Below are positions 36,104-44,832 of a stretch of 64,000 nt of DNA, piece by piece. A program made the translations under genes and the position numbers. The DNA comes from Streptomyces sp. NRRL WC-3605 (GTDB lineage: Bacteria; Actinomycetota; Actinomycetes; Streptomycetales; Streptomycetaceae). Below the pieces are notes generated by a model that made no database searches, was not told where the DNA came from, and worked only from the letters and a program-made list of their open reading frames with translations. The stretch spans positions 62,001-126,000 of the forward strand of contig NZ_LLZN01000013.1 of assembly GCF_001509795.1 (NCBI RefSeq). Direction: 5' to 3'. Positions within the stretch are counted from its first letter, which is position 1. Each line of letters opens with the position of its first letter.

Positions 36104-37605
36104 GCCTGGCCTCCGTCCTGGCCGTACGGGTCATGCGGTCCCATGGCGCCGGGCGCCTCGAACGCCGAGGCGTGGACGCCGCCGGCCCCCGGGCCCGCCT
36201 GGTGCGGGATGCGCGGCTCGCCCTCGTCGCCCTCGGGGGCCTCCGCCGCGTGGGCCGCGCGTTCCGCGACGACCTCCTGGACGGCCCGGACGACGCCCCG
36301 GTAGCCGGAGCAGCGGCAGAGGTTGCCGCACAGGGCCTGGCGGGTCTCCAGCTCGCTCGGGGCCGGGTTGCCCTCCAGCAGGTCGTGCACGGTCATCGCC
36401 ATGCCCGGCACGCAGAAGCCGCACTGCACGGCGCCGCAGCGGGCGAGGGCGCGCTGCACGTCGGAGGGGTGCCCGTCCGCGGCGAGCCCTTCGACGGTGC
36501 GCACCTCGCTGCCGGCGGCGGTCACGGCCGGCACCAGGCAGGACGCGACGAGCCGGCCGTCGACCTGGACGTTGCAGGCACCGCACTCGCCCTGCGAGCA
36601 GCCGTCCTTGGCGCCCGCGAGGCCGAGGCGCTCGCGCAGCACGTACAGCAGCGACTCGCCGATCCAGGCGTCGGAGACGGGCCGGTCGGCGCCGTTGACG
36701 CGCAGGACGTAGGAGGCGAGGGGGTGTTCCTCGCCGGGGGGCGGGGGCGTCTCGCCGGACTCCTCGGCGCGGGCGCCGTCGGCGTCGCCCTCGGCGGGGT
36801 CGGCGGAGGGCTCCGCGGGGCTCTGGGCGGCCTCCGTGGCGTCCCGGGCGTCCTCGGCTGCCGCCGCTGCCTCGCCCGCCTCACGGGCGGCCTGGGCGGC
36901 CTGTGCGGCGTTCTCGGCGGCCTCCTCGGCGGCGTGCGCCCCCGGAGGCTGGTCGTGACCGGGACCGTGGGCGCCGGGCCGCTCGGCACGGGCGTCGTGC
37001 GGGCCGTCCGCCATGGGCGCGCCGGGTGCCGCTGCGGGCTGCTCCCAGGGCTGCTCGGGCTGCAGGGGCGCCCACGGGGCGGCGGCACCGCCCGGCAGCG
37101 TGGCCGGGGCTCCGCCGCCCCACTGCTCGACGAGGGAGGAGGTGGTGAACTCGCCCGACTCGTCCGGAAGGTCCCCTCCGGCGAGCGGGATCGACCACTG
37201 CCCGGTGACGTCCTGCCCGGTGACGTCCTGCCCGGGCGGCCGGCTCTGGGCGTCCGGGAGGTTCCACTGCTGGGTGGCCGCGGGGTCGTACGTGAACCGG
37301 TCGCCGCTGTCCTGGGGGGCGGCCGCGTCGGTGCCGGGCCATCCGGCGCCCTCGCCGGGCGTGCCGGCGGCGGGCCAGCCGGCGGCGGCCGGGTCGGTGC
37401 TGCCGGGCGCGGCGGTGATCCGCGGCGGCACGTACCCCTGGCCGGGTGCGGCGAGCGGGCTGTCCGAGGAGGCCAGGAGGGCGTCGATGCCGCCCTCGGG
37501 CAGCTCGACGAAGGCCGTGGCGCCGTCGTCGTACTCGCCCTGGGGCAGCGGGTCCCAGCGGCCGTTGCCGCGGGGCGCGCCCTCTCCGTGCCGGTCGTCG
37601 GTCAC
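36100..37605 (-). CDS. [2Fe-2S] subunit of the molybdoenzyme with a 290-residue N-terminal extension
   Basis: 501 residues, whereas this subunit is normally 150-200. Residues 1-295 are low-complexity Pro/Gly/Ala/Gln sequence (including GQDVTGQDVTGQ and an Ala/Glu helix at 225-262). The canonical part begins near 297: plant-type cluster Cys336, Cys341, Cys344 and Cys356 in CSQGECGACNVQVDGRLVASC, then the alpha-helical cluster domain with CGFC and CGNLCRCSGY. It passes electrons from the Mo centre to FAD. GTG start overlaps the FAD-gene stop (GTGA). The extension is in frame, uninterrupted and cotranslational by gene overlap. Confidence 0.88.
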   Translation of the reverse strand: MTDDRHGEGAPRGNGRWDPLPQGEYDDGATAFVELPEGGIDALLASSDSPLAAPGQGYVPPRITAAPGSTDPAAAGWPAAGTPGEGAGWPGTDAAAPQDSGDRFTYDPAATQQWNLPDAQSRPPGQDVTGQDVTGQWSIPLAGGDLPDESGEFTTSSLVEQWGGGAPATLPGGAAAPWAPLQPEQPWEQPAAAPGAPMADGPHDARAERPGAHGPGHDQPPGAHAAEEAAENAAQAAQAAREAGEAAAAAEDARDATEAAQSPAEPSADPAEGDADGARAEESGETPPPPGEEHPLASYVLRVNGADRPVSDAWIGESLLYVLRERLGLAGAKDGCSQGECGACNVQVDGRLVASCLVPAVTAAGSEVRTVEGLAADGHPSDVQRALARCGAVQCGFCVPGMAMTVHDLLEGNPAPSELETRQALCGNLCRCSGYRGVVRAVQEVVAERAAHAAEAPEGDEGEPRIPHQAGPGAGGVHASAFEAPGAMGPHDPYGQDGGQA

Positions 37606-38495
37606 GACAGCGCCCTCCCCAGTGCTCGTCGGGCCAGCGCGGCGACCGTGCGCCGCAGGTGCAGAACGGCGGGCGGATGCTGGGCCACGGTCCCGTCCTC
37701 GGCCGGGGCCGGGTCGGGGATGCAGGCGGCGGCGACGTACTCGCCGAAGGCCTGCAGGGCCTCGGGGACGATCGCGCGGCTGTTGTCCCAGTCGATCAGC
37801 TGGGCGACCCACTGCTCGGCCTCCAGGGGCCGCAGCGGCATCGGCGCTATGGCGCCGACCGCGCAGCGGATGCCGCGCCGGGCCGGGTCGAGGACGACCG
37901 CGACGGACGCGAGGGCCCGCCCGGGGCCGGTGCGGCCGGTGGCCTTGAGGAAAACCTGCGGGGCGTGCAGCAGCGGCACGCGCACGTAGCCGATGAGTTC
38001 ACCGGCGCGCAGCGTGTCCACGCCCGCCAGCAGGTGCGACACGGGGACCTCGCGGCGGGCCCCGCCCGGGCCCGCGACGATCAGGGTCGCCTCCAGGGCG
38101 GCGAGGACCGGCAGCGCGTCACCGGTGTGGGACGCGGAGGCCACGTTGCCGCCGAGGGTGCCGGCGTTGCGGATCTGCGGCGGGCCCGCGGCGCGCGCGG
38201 CGGCCGCGAGCGCCGGGATCAGGGCGGCGAAGTCGGGGCGGCCCATACGCGCGTGGGTGAGCCCGGCGCCGAGCAGGGCGTGGCCGTCCTGGTACTGCCA
38301 GCCGCGGATCTCGCTGATCTTGCCGAGGCCGACGAGGGCGGCGGGCCGCAGCTGTCCGGAGTTGACGGCGGCCATGAGGTCGGTGCCGCCCGCGACGGGT
38401 ACGGCGGCGGGCATGGCGGTGAGCGCCGCCACGGCCTCGTCCAGTGTCGTGGGCAGCGTGACGGCCTGCGCCGCCTGCGGTGCGTGCGTGGTCAA
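37602..38495 (-). CDS. FAD-binding subunit of the molybdoenzyme
   Basis: 297 residues. PCMH-type FAD domain: VPVAGGTDLMAAVNSG, and RNAGTLGGNVASASHTGDALPVLAALEA with the TxGGNxA loop. The CO-dehydrogenase flavoprotein C-terminal domain follows. It is the first gene of the operon. A TTG start at 38495 is chosen from AAGGGG eight to ten bases upstream and family length; the longer frame from 38633 adds an unrelated Arg-rich N-terminus. Confidence 0.87.
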   Translation of the reverse strand: MTTHAPQAAQAVTLPTTLDEAVAALTAMPAAVPVAGGTDLMAAVNSGQLRPAALVGLGKISEIRGWQYQDGHALLGAGLTHARMGRPDFAALIPALAAAARAAGPPQIRNAGTLGGNVASASHTGDALPVLAALEATLIVAGPGGARREVPVSHLLAGVDTLRAGELIGYVRVPLLHAPQVFLKATGRTGPGRALASVAVVLDPARRGIRCAVGAIAPMPLRPLEAEQWVAQLIDWDNSRAIVPEALQAFGEYVAAACIPDPAPAEDGTVAQHPPAVLHLRRTVAALARRALGRALS

Positions 38496-38719
38496 ACCGG
38501 CTGCCCCTTCCCGCTGCCCCACCTGGTCCCACCTGTGTTGCCGTACGGTACGTGCTGACAGGGCGGACGTGGCAACTCTGGCACATCTTCCCAGGGCACG
38601 CGGACACGGGTCCGCTAGGAGGCATTCGCCCACCTCATCAGGGAGATGGTCCGTTTTGGGACGGCATCACCGATGAGTACCGATTGACACTCTTCGGTGA
38701 CACCGCGCCGGTTTTTCCC
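38496..38719. other. Intergenic region: GH20 terminator and molybdoenzyme promoter
   Basis: 224 gene-free bases. A hairpin at 38667-38700 terminates the GH20 operon. A GTTGCC/GGCAAC inverted repeat (38537-38542 and 38571-38576) flanks a CCGTACGG palindrome just upstream of the FAD-subunit gene. Confidence 0.5.
38667..38700 (-). terminator. Terminator hairpin after the GH20 gene
   Basis: TCACCGA pairs with TCGGTGA, with an inner GAGT/ACTC step. It lies 20-53 bases beyond the hexosaminidase stop. Confidence 0.6.
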
Positions 38720-40360
38720 TCATCTGTTCGGGGGCGGTCCCTCGATCGGACGGCCGAGCACCCCGGGGCGCCGCTGCCAGGGCCGCGGTCCGGACGGCGG
38801 CCGGTAGGCGACGCCGAGGGCGTCCAGGCGCGCGTAGTGGGCCGTCATCCGCCGCTCGAAGCCGGCGAAGTCCCGCTCGGCCGGGGCGGGCAGGGCGCTC
38901 CAGGCGACCTCGGCGAAGGCGGCGAGCCGCGGGAACGCCTGGTAGTCGACGCGCGCGGCGTCCTCCATCACCTCGGTCCAGACGTTGGCCTGCGTGCCGA
39001 GCACGTGCCGGGCCTCCTCCGGCGTCAACTCCCCGGGCACGGGCTCGAACCGGTAGACGTCCTCCAGGGTGCGCACGTACCCGATCGGCACCGGCTCGTC
39101 GGCGCCCGCGTCCTGCCGGTGGTCCAGGTACACCTGCTGCTCGGGGCACATGACGACGTCGTGGCCCGCGCGGGCCGCCGCGACGCCGCCCGCGTAGCCG
39201 CGCCAGGACGACACGGCGGCGCCCGGCGCGAGTCCGCCCTCCAGGATCTCGTCCCAGCCGATGAGCCGGCGCCCGCGCGCGGACAGCCACCGGTCGAAAT
39301 GGCCGATGAACCACGCCTGGAGACCGTCCTCGTCCTTCAGGCCGAGTTCCCGGATGCGTTCCTGCGCGGCGGGTGAACTCCGCCACTGGTCCTTGAGGCA
39401 TTCGTCACCGCCGACATGCACGAACTCGCCCGGGAACAGTTCCAGGACTTCCTCGAACACCCCCTCGTAGAAGCGCAGGGTGGTGTCGGTGGGGGCGAGT
39501 ACGTTCGGGGAGATGCCCCAGGAGTCCCAGACGGACAGGGTGGTGGTGTCGACGACGTCGGTGTTGCCGAGTTCCGGGTACGCGGCGATCGCGGCCTGCG
39601 AGTGGCCGGGCACGTCGATTTCCGGGACGACGGTGATGTGCCGCTGCGCGGCGTACGCCACGATCTCGCGGATGTCGTCCTGGGTGTAGAAGCCACCGTG
39701 CGGCTTCTCCTCCCAGAGCGGGGAGGCGCGGTGGCCGAATTTGGTGCGCGCCCGCCAGGAGCCGGTCCCGGTGAGCCGGGGGTACTTCCTGATCTCGACG
39801 CGCCAGCCCTGGTCGTCCGTCAGATGGAAGTGGAAGACGTTGAGTTTGTGGGCGGCCATCAGGTCCAGGTAGCGCAGGACGCCGTCCTTGGGCATGAAGT
39901 GCCGTGCCACGTCGAGCATGAGGCCGCGCCAGCGGAACCGGGGGGCGTCCTCGACGGTGCCGTGCGCGAGGACGGGACGGGTGCCGGGCCGGACCGGGGC
40001 GCGGCGGAACGCGTCGGGGCCGAGGAGCTGACGCAGGGTCTGGGCGCCCCAGAAGACGCCGGCGGCGGCGCCTCCGCGGATCTCGACGCCGCCGTCCGGG
40101 CCGGCGGTGAGCCGGTACGCCTCCGCGTCCAGGGTGTCGTCCAGGAGCAGCCTGACGGCGCCCGGCGCGTCCTGCGGCCCAGGTCGCAGCGGCAGGCCGA
40201 ACGCCGCGCCGAGGGTGGCGCGCAGCCAGCGTTCCGTGGTGCCGGTGCCGTCGGCCGCCCACAGGGTGGTGTCGGCGCCGAGCGTGAGGGTGCCCTCCCC
40301 CAGACCCTCGGTCGCGCGCGGCGCGGGAATCAGTTGCCCAGCAGAAGTCACGTCGGTCAC
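38720..40360 (-). CDS. Beta-N-acetylhexosaminidase, GH20
   Basis: 546 residues. An N-terminal GH20b-type domain (to about 130) precedes the catalytic barrel. FHFHLTDDQGWRVEIRKYP and HVGGDECLKDQWR are hallmarks; the Asp-Glu pair in HVGGDE is the substrate-assisted catalytic dyad. No signal peptide is visible, so it probably acts in the cytoplasm on imported chitobiose or similar GlcNAc disaccharides, releasing GlcNAc. GTG start, two bases after the permease stop: the last gene of a sugar-transporter operon with a DasR-like site upstream. Confidence 0.92.
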   Translation of the reverse strand: MTDVTSAGQLIPAPRATEGLGEGTLTLGADTTLWAADGTGTTERWLRATLGAAFGLPLRPGPQDAPGAVRLLLDDTLDAEAYRLTAGPDGGVEIRGGAAAGVFWGAQTLRQLLGPDAFRRAPVRPGTRPVLAHGTVEDAPRFRWRGLMLDVARHFMPKDGVLRYLDLMAAHKLNVFHFHLTDDQGWRVEIRKYPRLTGTGSWRARTKFGHRASPLWEEKPHGGFYTQDDIREIVAYAAQRHITVVPEIDVPGHSQAAIAAYPELGNTDVVDTTTLSVWDSWGISPNVLAPTDTTLRFYEGVFEEVLELFPGEFVHVGGDECLKDQWRSSPAAQERIRELGLKDEDGLQAWFIGHFDRWLSARGRRLIGWDEILEGGLAPGAAVSSWRGYAGGVAAARAGHDVVMCPEQQVYLDHRQDAGADEPVPIGYVRTLEDVYRFEPVPGELTPEEARHVLGTQANVWTEVMEDAARVDYQAFPRLAAFAEVAWSALPAPAERDFAGFERRMTAHYARLDALGVAYRPPSGPRPWQRRPGVLGRPIEGPPPNR

Positions 40361-40362
40361 CT

Positions 40363-41205
40363 CTAGTCCTTGACCGCCCCGCCCAGCCCCGACACGAGTC
40401 GCCGCTGCACGAGGACGAAGAAGATCAGCACCGGAATCGTCATCACCGTGGACGCCGCCATCACGCCGCCCCAGTCCGGCTCGTCGGGCTTGTAGAAGAC
40501 GAGCAGGGCCATCGGAAGGGTCGACTGGGAGGTGTCGCTGATGATGAACGACTTGGCGAACAGGAAGTCGTTCCAGGCGGAGATGAAGGAAAACACGCTC
40601 GTGGCCACGAGGCCCGGGAAGACGAGCGGGAAAAGAATCTGCCACAGGAATCGCGACCGGCTCGCGCCGTCCATGTAGGCGGCCTCCTCCAGGGCCTCCG
40701 GAACGGCCTTCACGAACCCCCGCAGCATCCAGATCGCGAAGGGCAGCGAGAAGGCGATGTGGGGCAGGATCAGCGACCCGAGCGTGTTCAGCTGTCCGAA
40801 GTCCCGCATGAGGAAGAACAGCGGAATCGTCAGGGCCTCCACGGGCACCATCTGGGCCACCAGAAACATGATGAGCAGGGTGGTGCGGAAGCGGAACCGG
40901 AATCGCGTCACCGCCGTCACGGCGAGAAACGCGATGAGCGCGGAGACGACCACGACCGTGCACGCCACGACGAGACTGTTGACGAAGTAGCGGCCGAATT
41001 GGTTCTGCTCGAAGACCCTGCGGAAGGAATCCAGGGAGGGCGACAGGGTCCACGGCCGCGGCTCGGTGGACTCGATCTCCCCGGCCGGTTTGAAGGCGCC
41101 GAGCACCATCCAGTACAGCGGGAAGGCGACCACCACGGCGATCAGCAGCGCGGTGGCCTCCGCGAGCAGCCGCCAGGGGCGCCGTACGAGGCGCGTCAGG
41201 TTCAT
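40363..41205 (-). CDS. Sugar ABC transporter permease (MalG type)
   Basis: 280 residues, six membrane helices. The EAA loop is EEAAYMDGASRSRFLWQILFPLVFPGL, docking to an ATPase encoded elsewhere; in Streptomyces the shared ATPase MsiK serves such systems. The start ATG lies five bases after the stop of the first permease gene. Substrate inferred from the hexosaminidase next door: GlcNAc or chito-oligosaccharides. Confidence 0.92.
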   Translation of the reverse strand: MNLTRLVRRPWRLLAEATALLIAVVVAFPLYWMVLGAFKPAGEIESTEPRPWTLSPSLDSFRRVFEQNQFGRYFVNSLVVACTVVVVSALIAFLAVTAVTRFRFRFRTTLLIMFLVAQMVPVEALTIPLFFLMRDFGQLNTLGSLILPHIAFSLPFAIWMLRGFVKAVPEALEEAAYMDGASRSRFLWQILFPLVFPGLVATSVFSFISAWNDFLFAKSFIISDTSQSTLPMALLVFYKPDEPDWGGVMAASTVMTIPVLIFFVLVQRRLVSGLGGAVKD

Positions 41206-41210
41206 CGGCC

Positions 41211-42116
41211 TCACAGTTCCTCTCCCTGCCGCCGCAGCAGCCGCAGGTACACGAGCGTGACCGCCAGCAGGATCAGCAGCATCACGACGCCGATCGCCGA
41301 GCCCAGGCTGTACTGCGAGGACGCGAAGGCCTTCTGGTAGGCGTACACGTTCAGCACGAGGTTCTGGCCGGCGATACCGCCGCCGTTGGTCATGACGTAG
41401 ATCTGGGTGAAGACCTTGAAGTCCCAGATCACCGACTGGATGGTGACGACCACGAGGATCGGCCGGAGCATCGGCGCGAGCACCGAGCGCCAGATCCGCC
41501 ACTGCGAGGCGCCGTCCAGGGAGGCCGCCTCCAGCACCTCGGCGGGGACGGCCCGGATACCGGCGTAGACCGTCACCATCACGAACGGGAAGGAGCACCA
41601 GACCACTTCGAGCAGGACCAGGAGGAAGGCGCTGAGGCGCCCGTACGTCCACGAGTGGTCGCCGAGCCCGAGCAGGCGGTTGACCGGCCCGAAGTCCGGG
41701 TCGAACAGGAACAGCCAGACGGTGGAGCCGGTGATGGCGGGGGTGGCCCAGGCGCCGAGCGCGGCCAGCATCAGGGCCAGCCGCGGCACGGCCCGCACCC
41801 TGGTGAGCAGTACGGCCAGCGCGCAGCCGGCGGCCAGCGTCGAGACGACGCAGGCCGCCGCGAAGGCGACGGTGGCGAGCAGCACCTGCCAGAACTGCTC
41901 GTCGGAGAACAGCTCCGCGTAGTTCCCGAACCCCTGGAAGGTGGTCGGCTCGCCGCCGCTGACCTGGGCCTGGGTGTACTCGAAGAACGAGATCAGGCCG
42001 AGCTGGTAGACGGGGTAGACGAGCAGTCCGCCGATGACGACGAGGGCGGGTGCCAGGTAGAGCCAGGGTGTCGTGCTCCGCGGGCGGCGGGCCCGCGGCC
42101 GGGCGGGCGCTGTCAT
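41211..42116 (-). CDS. Sugar ABC transporter permease (MalF type)
   Basis: 301 residues, six membrane helices after a basic N-terminus (ARPRARRPR). The EAA loop reads LEAASLDGASQWRIWRSVLAPMLRPILVV. The ATG overlaps the stop of the binding-protein gene (ATGA). It pairs with the downstream MalG-type permease. No ATPase gene is present in the operon. Confidence 0.92.
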   Translation of the reverse strand: MTAPARPRARRPRSTTPWLYLAPALVVIGGLLVYPVYQLGLISFFEYTQAQVSGGEPTTFQGFGNYAELFSDEQFWQVLLATVAFAAACVVSTLAAGCALAVLLTRVRAVPRLALMLAALGAWATPAITGSTVWLFLFDPDFGPVNRLLGLGDHSWTYGRLSAFLLVLLEVVWCSFPFVMVTVYAGIRAVPAEVLEAASLDGASQWRIWRSVLAPMLRPILVVVTIQSVIWDFKVFTQIYVMTNGGGIAGQNLVLNVYAYQKAFASSQYSLGSAIGVVMLLILLAVTLVYLRLLRRQGEEL

Positions 42117-43426
42117 CCGGCGGAGCCGAACGCCGCGTCCATCTTCTTCGCCGCGTCGCGCGAGGCCCCGGCGACGTCCTTCTTGCCGCTGACGACCTCC
42201 TGGAACATGGTCGGCAGCACCAGCGACGAGTCGATCTGGGCCCAGGCGGGCGAGGCGGGCACGAACTTGGTCCCGGCGGCCAGCGTCTCGACGAACGGCT
42301 TCACGTACGGCTTCTTCGCCGCGGCCTGCCGGCGCACGTCGGCGAAGGTCGGCAGGAATCCCATCGCCTCGAACATCGACTCCTGGGTGTCCTTCGCGGC
42401 CAGCCGCTCCATCAGCTCGACGGCCAGCGTGCGGTGGGACGTGCTCTCCAGGACGCCTATGTTGTTGCCGCCCGCGAACGCGGGGGCGACCGTGCCGGCC
42501 TTCACACCGGGCAGGGGGACGACGCCGTACTTGCCCTTGACCTTGCCGGCCTCGACCGCGGCGTGACTGAAGTCGCCGCCGATGGCCATGCCCGCCTTGC
42601 CCGCGGCGAACGCGGTGACGGTGTCGTTGCCGCCCATGCCGGCGCACTTGGCGACCGGACAGTTGTCGTCGGAGAAGAGGGAGGTGTAGGCCTTGATGCC
42701 CTTCTGGGCCTGGGCGCTGTCGATCGCGGAGGCGTACGAGCCGCCCTTGCCCTCGGCGAGCTCCCCACCGTTGGCCCAGACGAACGGCATGGCGCCGTAG
42801 GTGTAGGCGCCGCCGACCACCAGGCCGTACAACTCGGGCTTCTCCGCGCGGATCCTGCGGGCGGTGGACGCCAACTCGTCCATGGTCCTCGGCACTTCCA
42901 GGCCGAGCTCGTCGAAGACGTCGGTGCGGTAGTACAGGGCGCGGACGCCGACGTAGAAGGGCGCCCCGTAGACCTTGCCGTCCACGGTGACGGACTGCCG
43001 GGCGGTGGGGTCGGTGTCCTTCGCCTCGTCCCAGGCGGCGAACTCCTCGCTGACGTCGAGGAGTCCGCCGTCCTTCACGTAGCCGGCGGTGTCGGTGTTG
43101 CCGTACTCCATGAGGTCCGGCGCGGACTTGGGGTCGTTGAAGGCGGCCTTGACGCGCTGGGTGCGGGTCTCGACGGGAATGTACTCGACGTCGACCTTCG
43201 TGCCCTCGTGCTCCTTCTCGAAGCCGGCGACGACCGCGTCGACGACCTTCTCCTTGGGCTTGTTGCCGACCTCCTGGAAGAGCCAGACCCGCAGGGTGCC
43301 GGTCTTCTCGTCCTTGTCGGAGGAGGAGTCGCCGGTGGTCTGGGGGGCGCAGGCGGAGACGATCAGGGTGGCGGCCGCGAGGGCCGTGGCCCCGAGGACG
43401 CGGACAGCTGGCTTCCGGGTGTTCAT
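42113..43426 (-). CDS. Sugar-binding lipoprotein of the ABC transporter
   Basis: 437 residues. Lipoprotein signal: basic start, hydrophobic LGATALAAATLIVSAC with the lipobox Cys near residue 26. The mature protein has the MalE-like cluster 1 binding fold (TLRVWLFQEVGNKPKEKVVDAVVAGFEKEHEGTKVDVEYIPVETRTQRVKAAFND...). ATG 43426 is fixed by GGAGGAG eight bases upstream. Gene content (binding protein, two permeases, GH20) resembles the NgcEFG/DasABC type systems for GlcNAc and chitobiose. Confidence 0.92.
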   Translation of the reverse strand: MNTRKPAVRVLGATALAAATLIVSACAPQTTGDSSSDKDEKTGTLRVWLFQEVGNKPKEKVVDAVVAGFEKEHEGTKVDVEYIPVETRTQRVKAAFNDPKSAPDLMEYGNTDTAGYVKDGGLLDVSEEFAAWDEAKDTDPTARQSVTVDGKVYGAPFYVGVRALYYRTDVFDELGLEVPRTMDELASTARRIRAEKPELYGLVVGGAYTYGAMPFVWANGGELAEGKGGSYASAIDSAQAQKGIKAYTSLFSDDNCPVAKCAGMGGNDTVTAFAAGKAGMAIGGDFSHAAVEAGKVKGKYGVVPLPGVKAGTVAPAFAGGNNIGVLESTSHRTLAVELMERLAAKDTQESMFEAMGFLPTFADVRRQAAAKKPYVKPFVETLAAGTKFVPASPAWAQIDSSLVLPTMFQEVVSGKKDVAGASRDAAKKMDAAFGSAG

Positions 43427-43518
43427 GGCACTCCTCCGATGAGGCGTTGCAGCATGCGCAATGACGGTTTCGCTGTGCACAACACCGGGAGGCTAGGGAG
43501 TTCATGAACACGACCACA

Positions 43519-43534
43519 AGAGGTCTCAACCACT
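43519..43534. promoter_or_regulatory. DasR-responsive-element-like site upstream of the sugar ABC operon
   Basis: On the minus strand the 16-mer reads AGTGGTTGAGACCTCT. The dre consensus for the GntR-family regulator DasR is ACTGGTCTAGACCAGT, with C/G allowed at positions 2 and 15. Thirteen of 16 positions agree. It lies 93-108 bases before the binding-protein start. Confidence 0.6.
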
Positions 43535-43643
43535 CTGTGACCGGCGGACGCACTCCGTGCAACGGCCGAACAACACAAAGGCCCCCAGGGTGCGCGAAAC
43601 GCACCCCGGGGGCCTCGGCACGCGGGCCCGGAGGAAGGCCGGC

Positions 43644-43931
43644 CTACTTGTCGCCCTTGCCCTTGCCCTTGTCGTCGCCGCCGGCGCCCATGGATTCGTA
43701 GATCTCCTTGCACATGGGACACACGGGATACTTCTTGGGATCGCGGCCGGGCACCCAGACCTTGCCGCAGAGTGCCACGACGGGGGTGCCGTCGAGGGCA
43801 CTCGCCATGATCTTGTCCTTCTGGACGTAGTGGGCGAAGCGCTCGTGGTCACCGTCGCCGTGGGAAGTCTGCGGCGTGGGCTCGACGAGGGTCCCCGTAC
43901 CAGTCCCGCGCTCGGGCTCGAGAGTGCTCAT
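43644..43931 (-). CDS. DUF3039 family protein with a zinc-ribbon-like Cys set
   Basis: 95 residues. The core FAHYVQKDKIMASALDGTPVVALCGKVWVPGRDPKKYPVCPMCKEIYE is the DUF3039 pattern of actinobacteria. One Cys in ALCGKVW and the pair PVCPMC suggest a metal-binding knuckle. The tail is Gly/Lys-rich. Function unknown. It is downstream of the algH-like gene in the same direction, 29 bases apart, so the two are probably one operon. Confidence 0.85.
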   Translation of the reverse strand: MSTLEPERGTGTGTLVEPTPQTSHGDGDHERFAHYVQKDKIMASALDGTPVVALCGKVWVPGRDPKKYPVCPMCKEIYESMGAGGDDKGKGKGDK

Positions 43932-43960
43932 AGCGCCAAGGGTACTGAAGCTCACGTCCA

Positions 43961-44533
43961 TCAGTTGAGCGACGGGTCGTCCGGATACGTGGCCACCATC
44001 GCGAGCTCGTTGCGCTGGCGGCGCAGCACCTCCCGCCACAGCCGCTCCGGCGCCGGGGACGACACGTCACCGGGCTCGGACTCGACGACGTACCAGGCGC
44101 CGTCGACCAGTTCGTCCTCCAGCTGGCCGGGACCCCAGCCGGCGTACCCGGCGAAGATCCGCAACGACCCGACAGCCGAGGCCAGCAGCTCCGGCGGCGC
44201 CTCCAGGTCCACCAGGCCGATCGCGCCGTGCACCCGGCGCCAGCCCAGCGGCGCGCTCTCCCCGGCCGCGTCGCCCGGGATCACGGCGACGCCGAGCGCC
44301 GAGTCCAGCGACACGGGGCCGCCCTGGAAGACGACACCGGGCTCGCCGGTGAGGTCCGCCCAGCCCTCCAGGATGTCGCCGACGTCGACGGGGGTCGGCC
44401 GGTTGAGGACGACACCGAGGGAGCCCTCCTCGTCGTGGTCGAGAAGGAGCACCACCGCGCGGTCGAAGTTCGGGTCCGCCAGGGCGGGCGTGGCCACGAG
44501 CAGCCGCCCTGTGAGCGAGGACACCTCGGTCAT
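43961..44533 (-). CDS. YqgE/AlgH family protein (UPF0301)
   Basis: 190 residues. Family signature at the start: LTGRLLVATPALADPNFDRAVVLLLDHDEEGSLGVVLNRPT, then FQGGPV and RIFAGYAGWGPGQLEDEL. Soluble. Biochemical function of the family is not settled. Start MTEVSS is chosen over ATG 44575 because the family begins here. Divergent from murA. Confidence 0.9.
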   Translation of the reverse strand: MTEVSSLTGRLLVATPALADPNFDRAVVLLLDHDEEGSLGVVLNRPTPVDVGDILEGWADLTGEPGVVFQGGPVSLDSALGVAVIPGDAAGESAPLGWRRVHGAIGLVDLEAPPELLASAVGSLRIFAGYAGWGPGQLEDELVDGAWYVVESEPGDVSSPAPERLWREVLRRQRNELAMVATYPDDPSLN

Positions 44534-44832
44534 GCCAGACATGATCCCGCATCTTCCCCCGGTGTGGGGAGGCAATGCCGCTTCGCGGGGGAACGCGGCA
44601 GGCGCCGGAGGGAGCGTCCTGGTGGGGCCGCGTCCGGCGGGGCCCCTGGGGCAGGGGGGCGACGCCCCTGTGCGGGGCCCCGCCCGGTGACCGCTCGTGG
44701 CCGGTGCGGAACCGTTCGTGTTGTGACACGACTATGACGATGCTGAGCCCCACTCGGGCTTACTCCAGGGGGGTGCGCGGCGATTACCCTTTCCCTTCTG
44801 GCCCCTGCCCGACTCATCGGAACGCGAGATAC
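44534..44832. other. Divergent algH/murA intergenic region with a large hairpin
   Basis: 299 gene-free bases. A long G/C hairpin occupies 44636-44684. The segment 44720-44790 holds the more A/T-rich sequence (TGTTGTGACACGACTATGACG) where the murA promoter is most likely. Confidence 0.5.
44636..44684. repeat. Long inverted repeat in the algH/murA promoter region
   Basis: GGCGGGGCCCC and GGGGCCCCGCC form an 11-bp perfect outer stem. CAGGGG and CCCCTG form a 6-bp inner stem. The arms lie 150-200 bases upstream of murA and 100-150 upstream of the AlgH-family gene. Confidence 0.75.
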
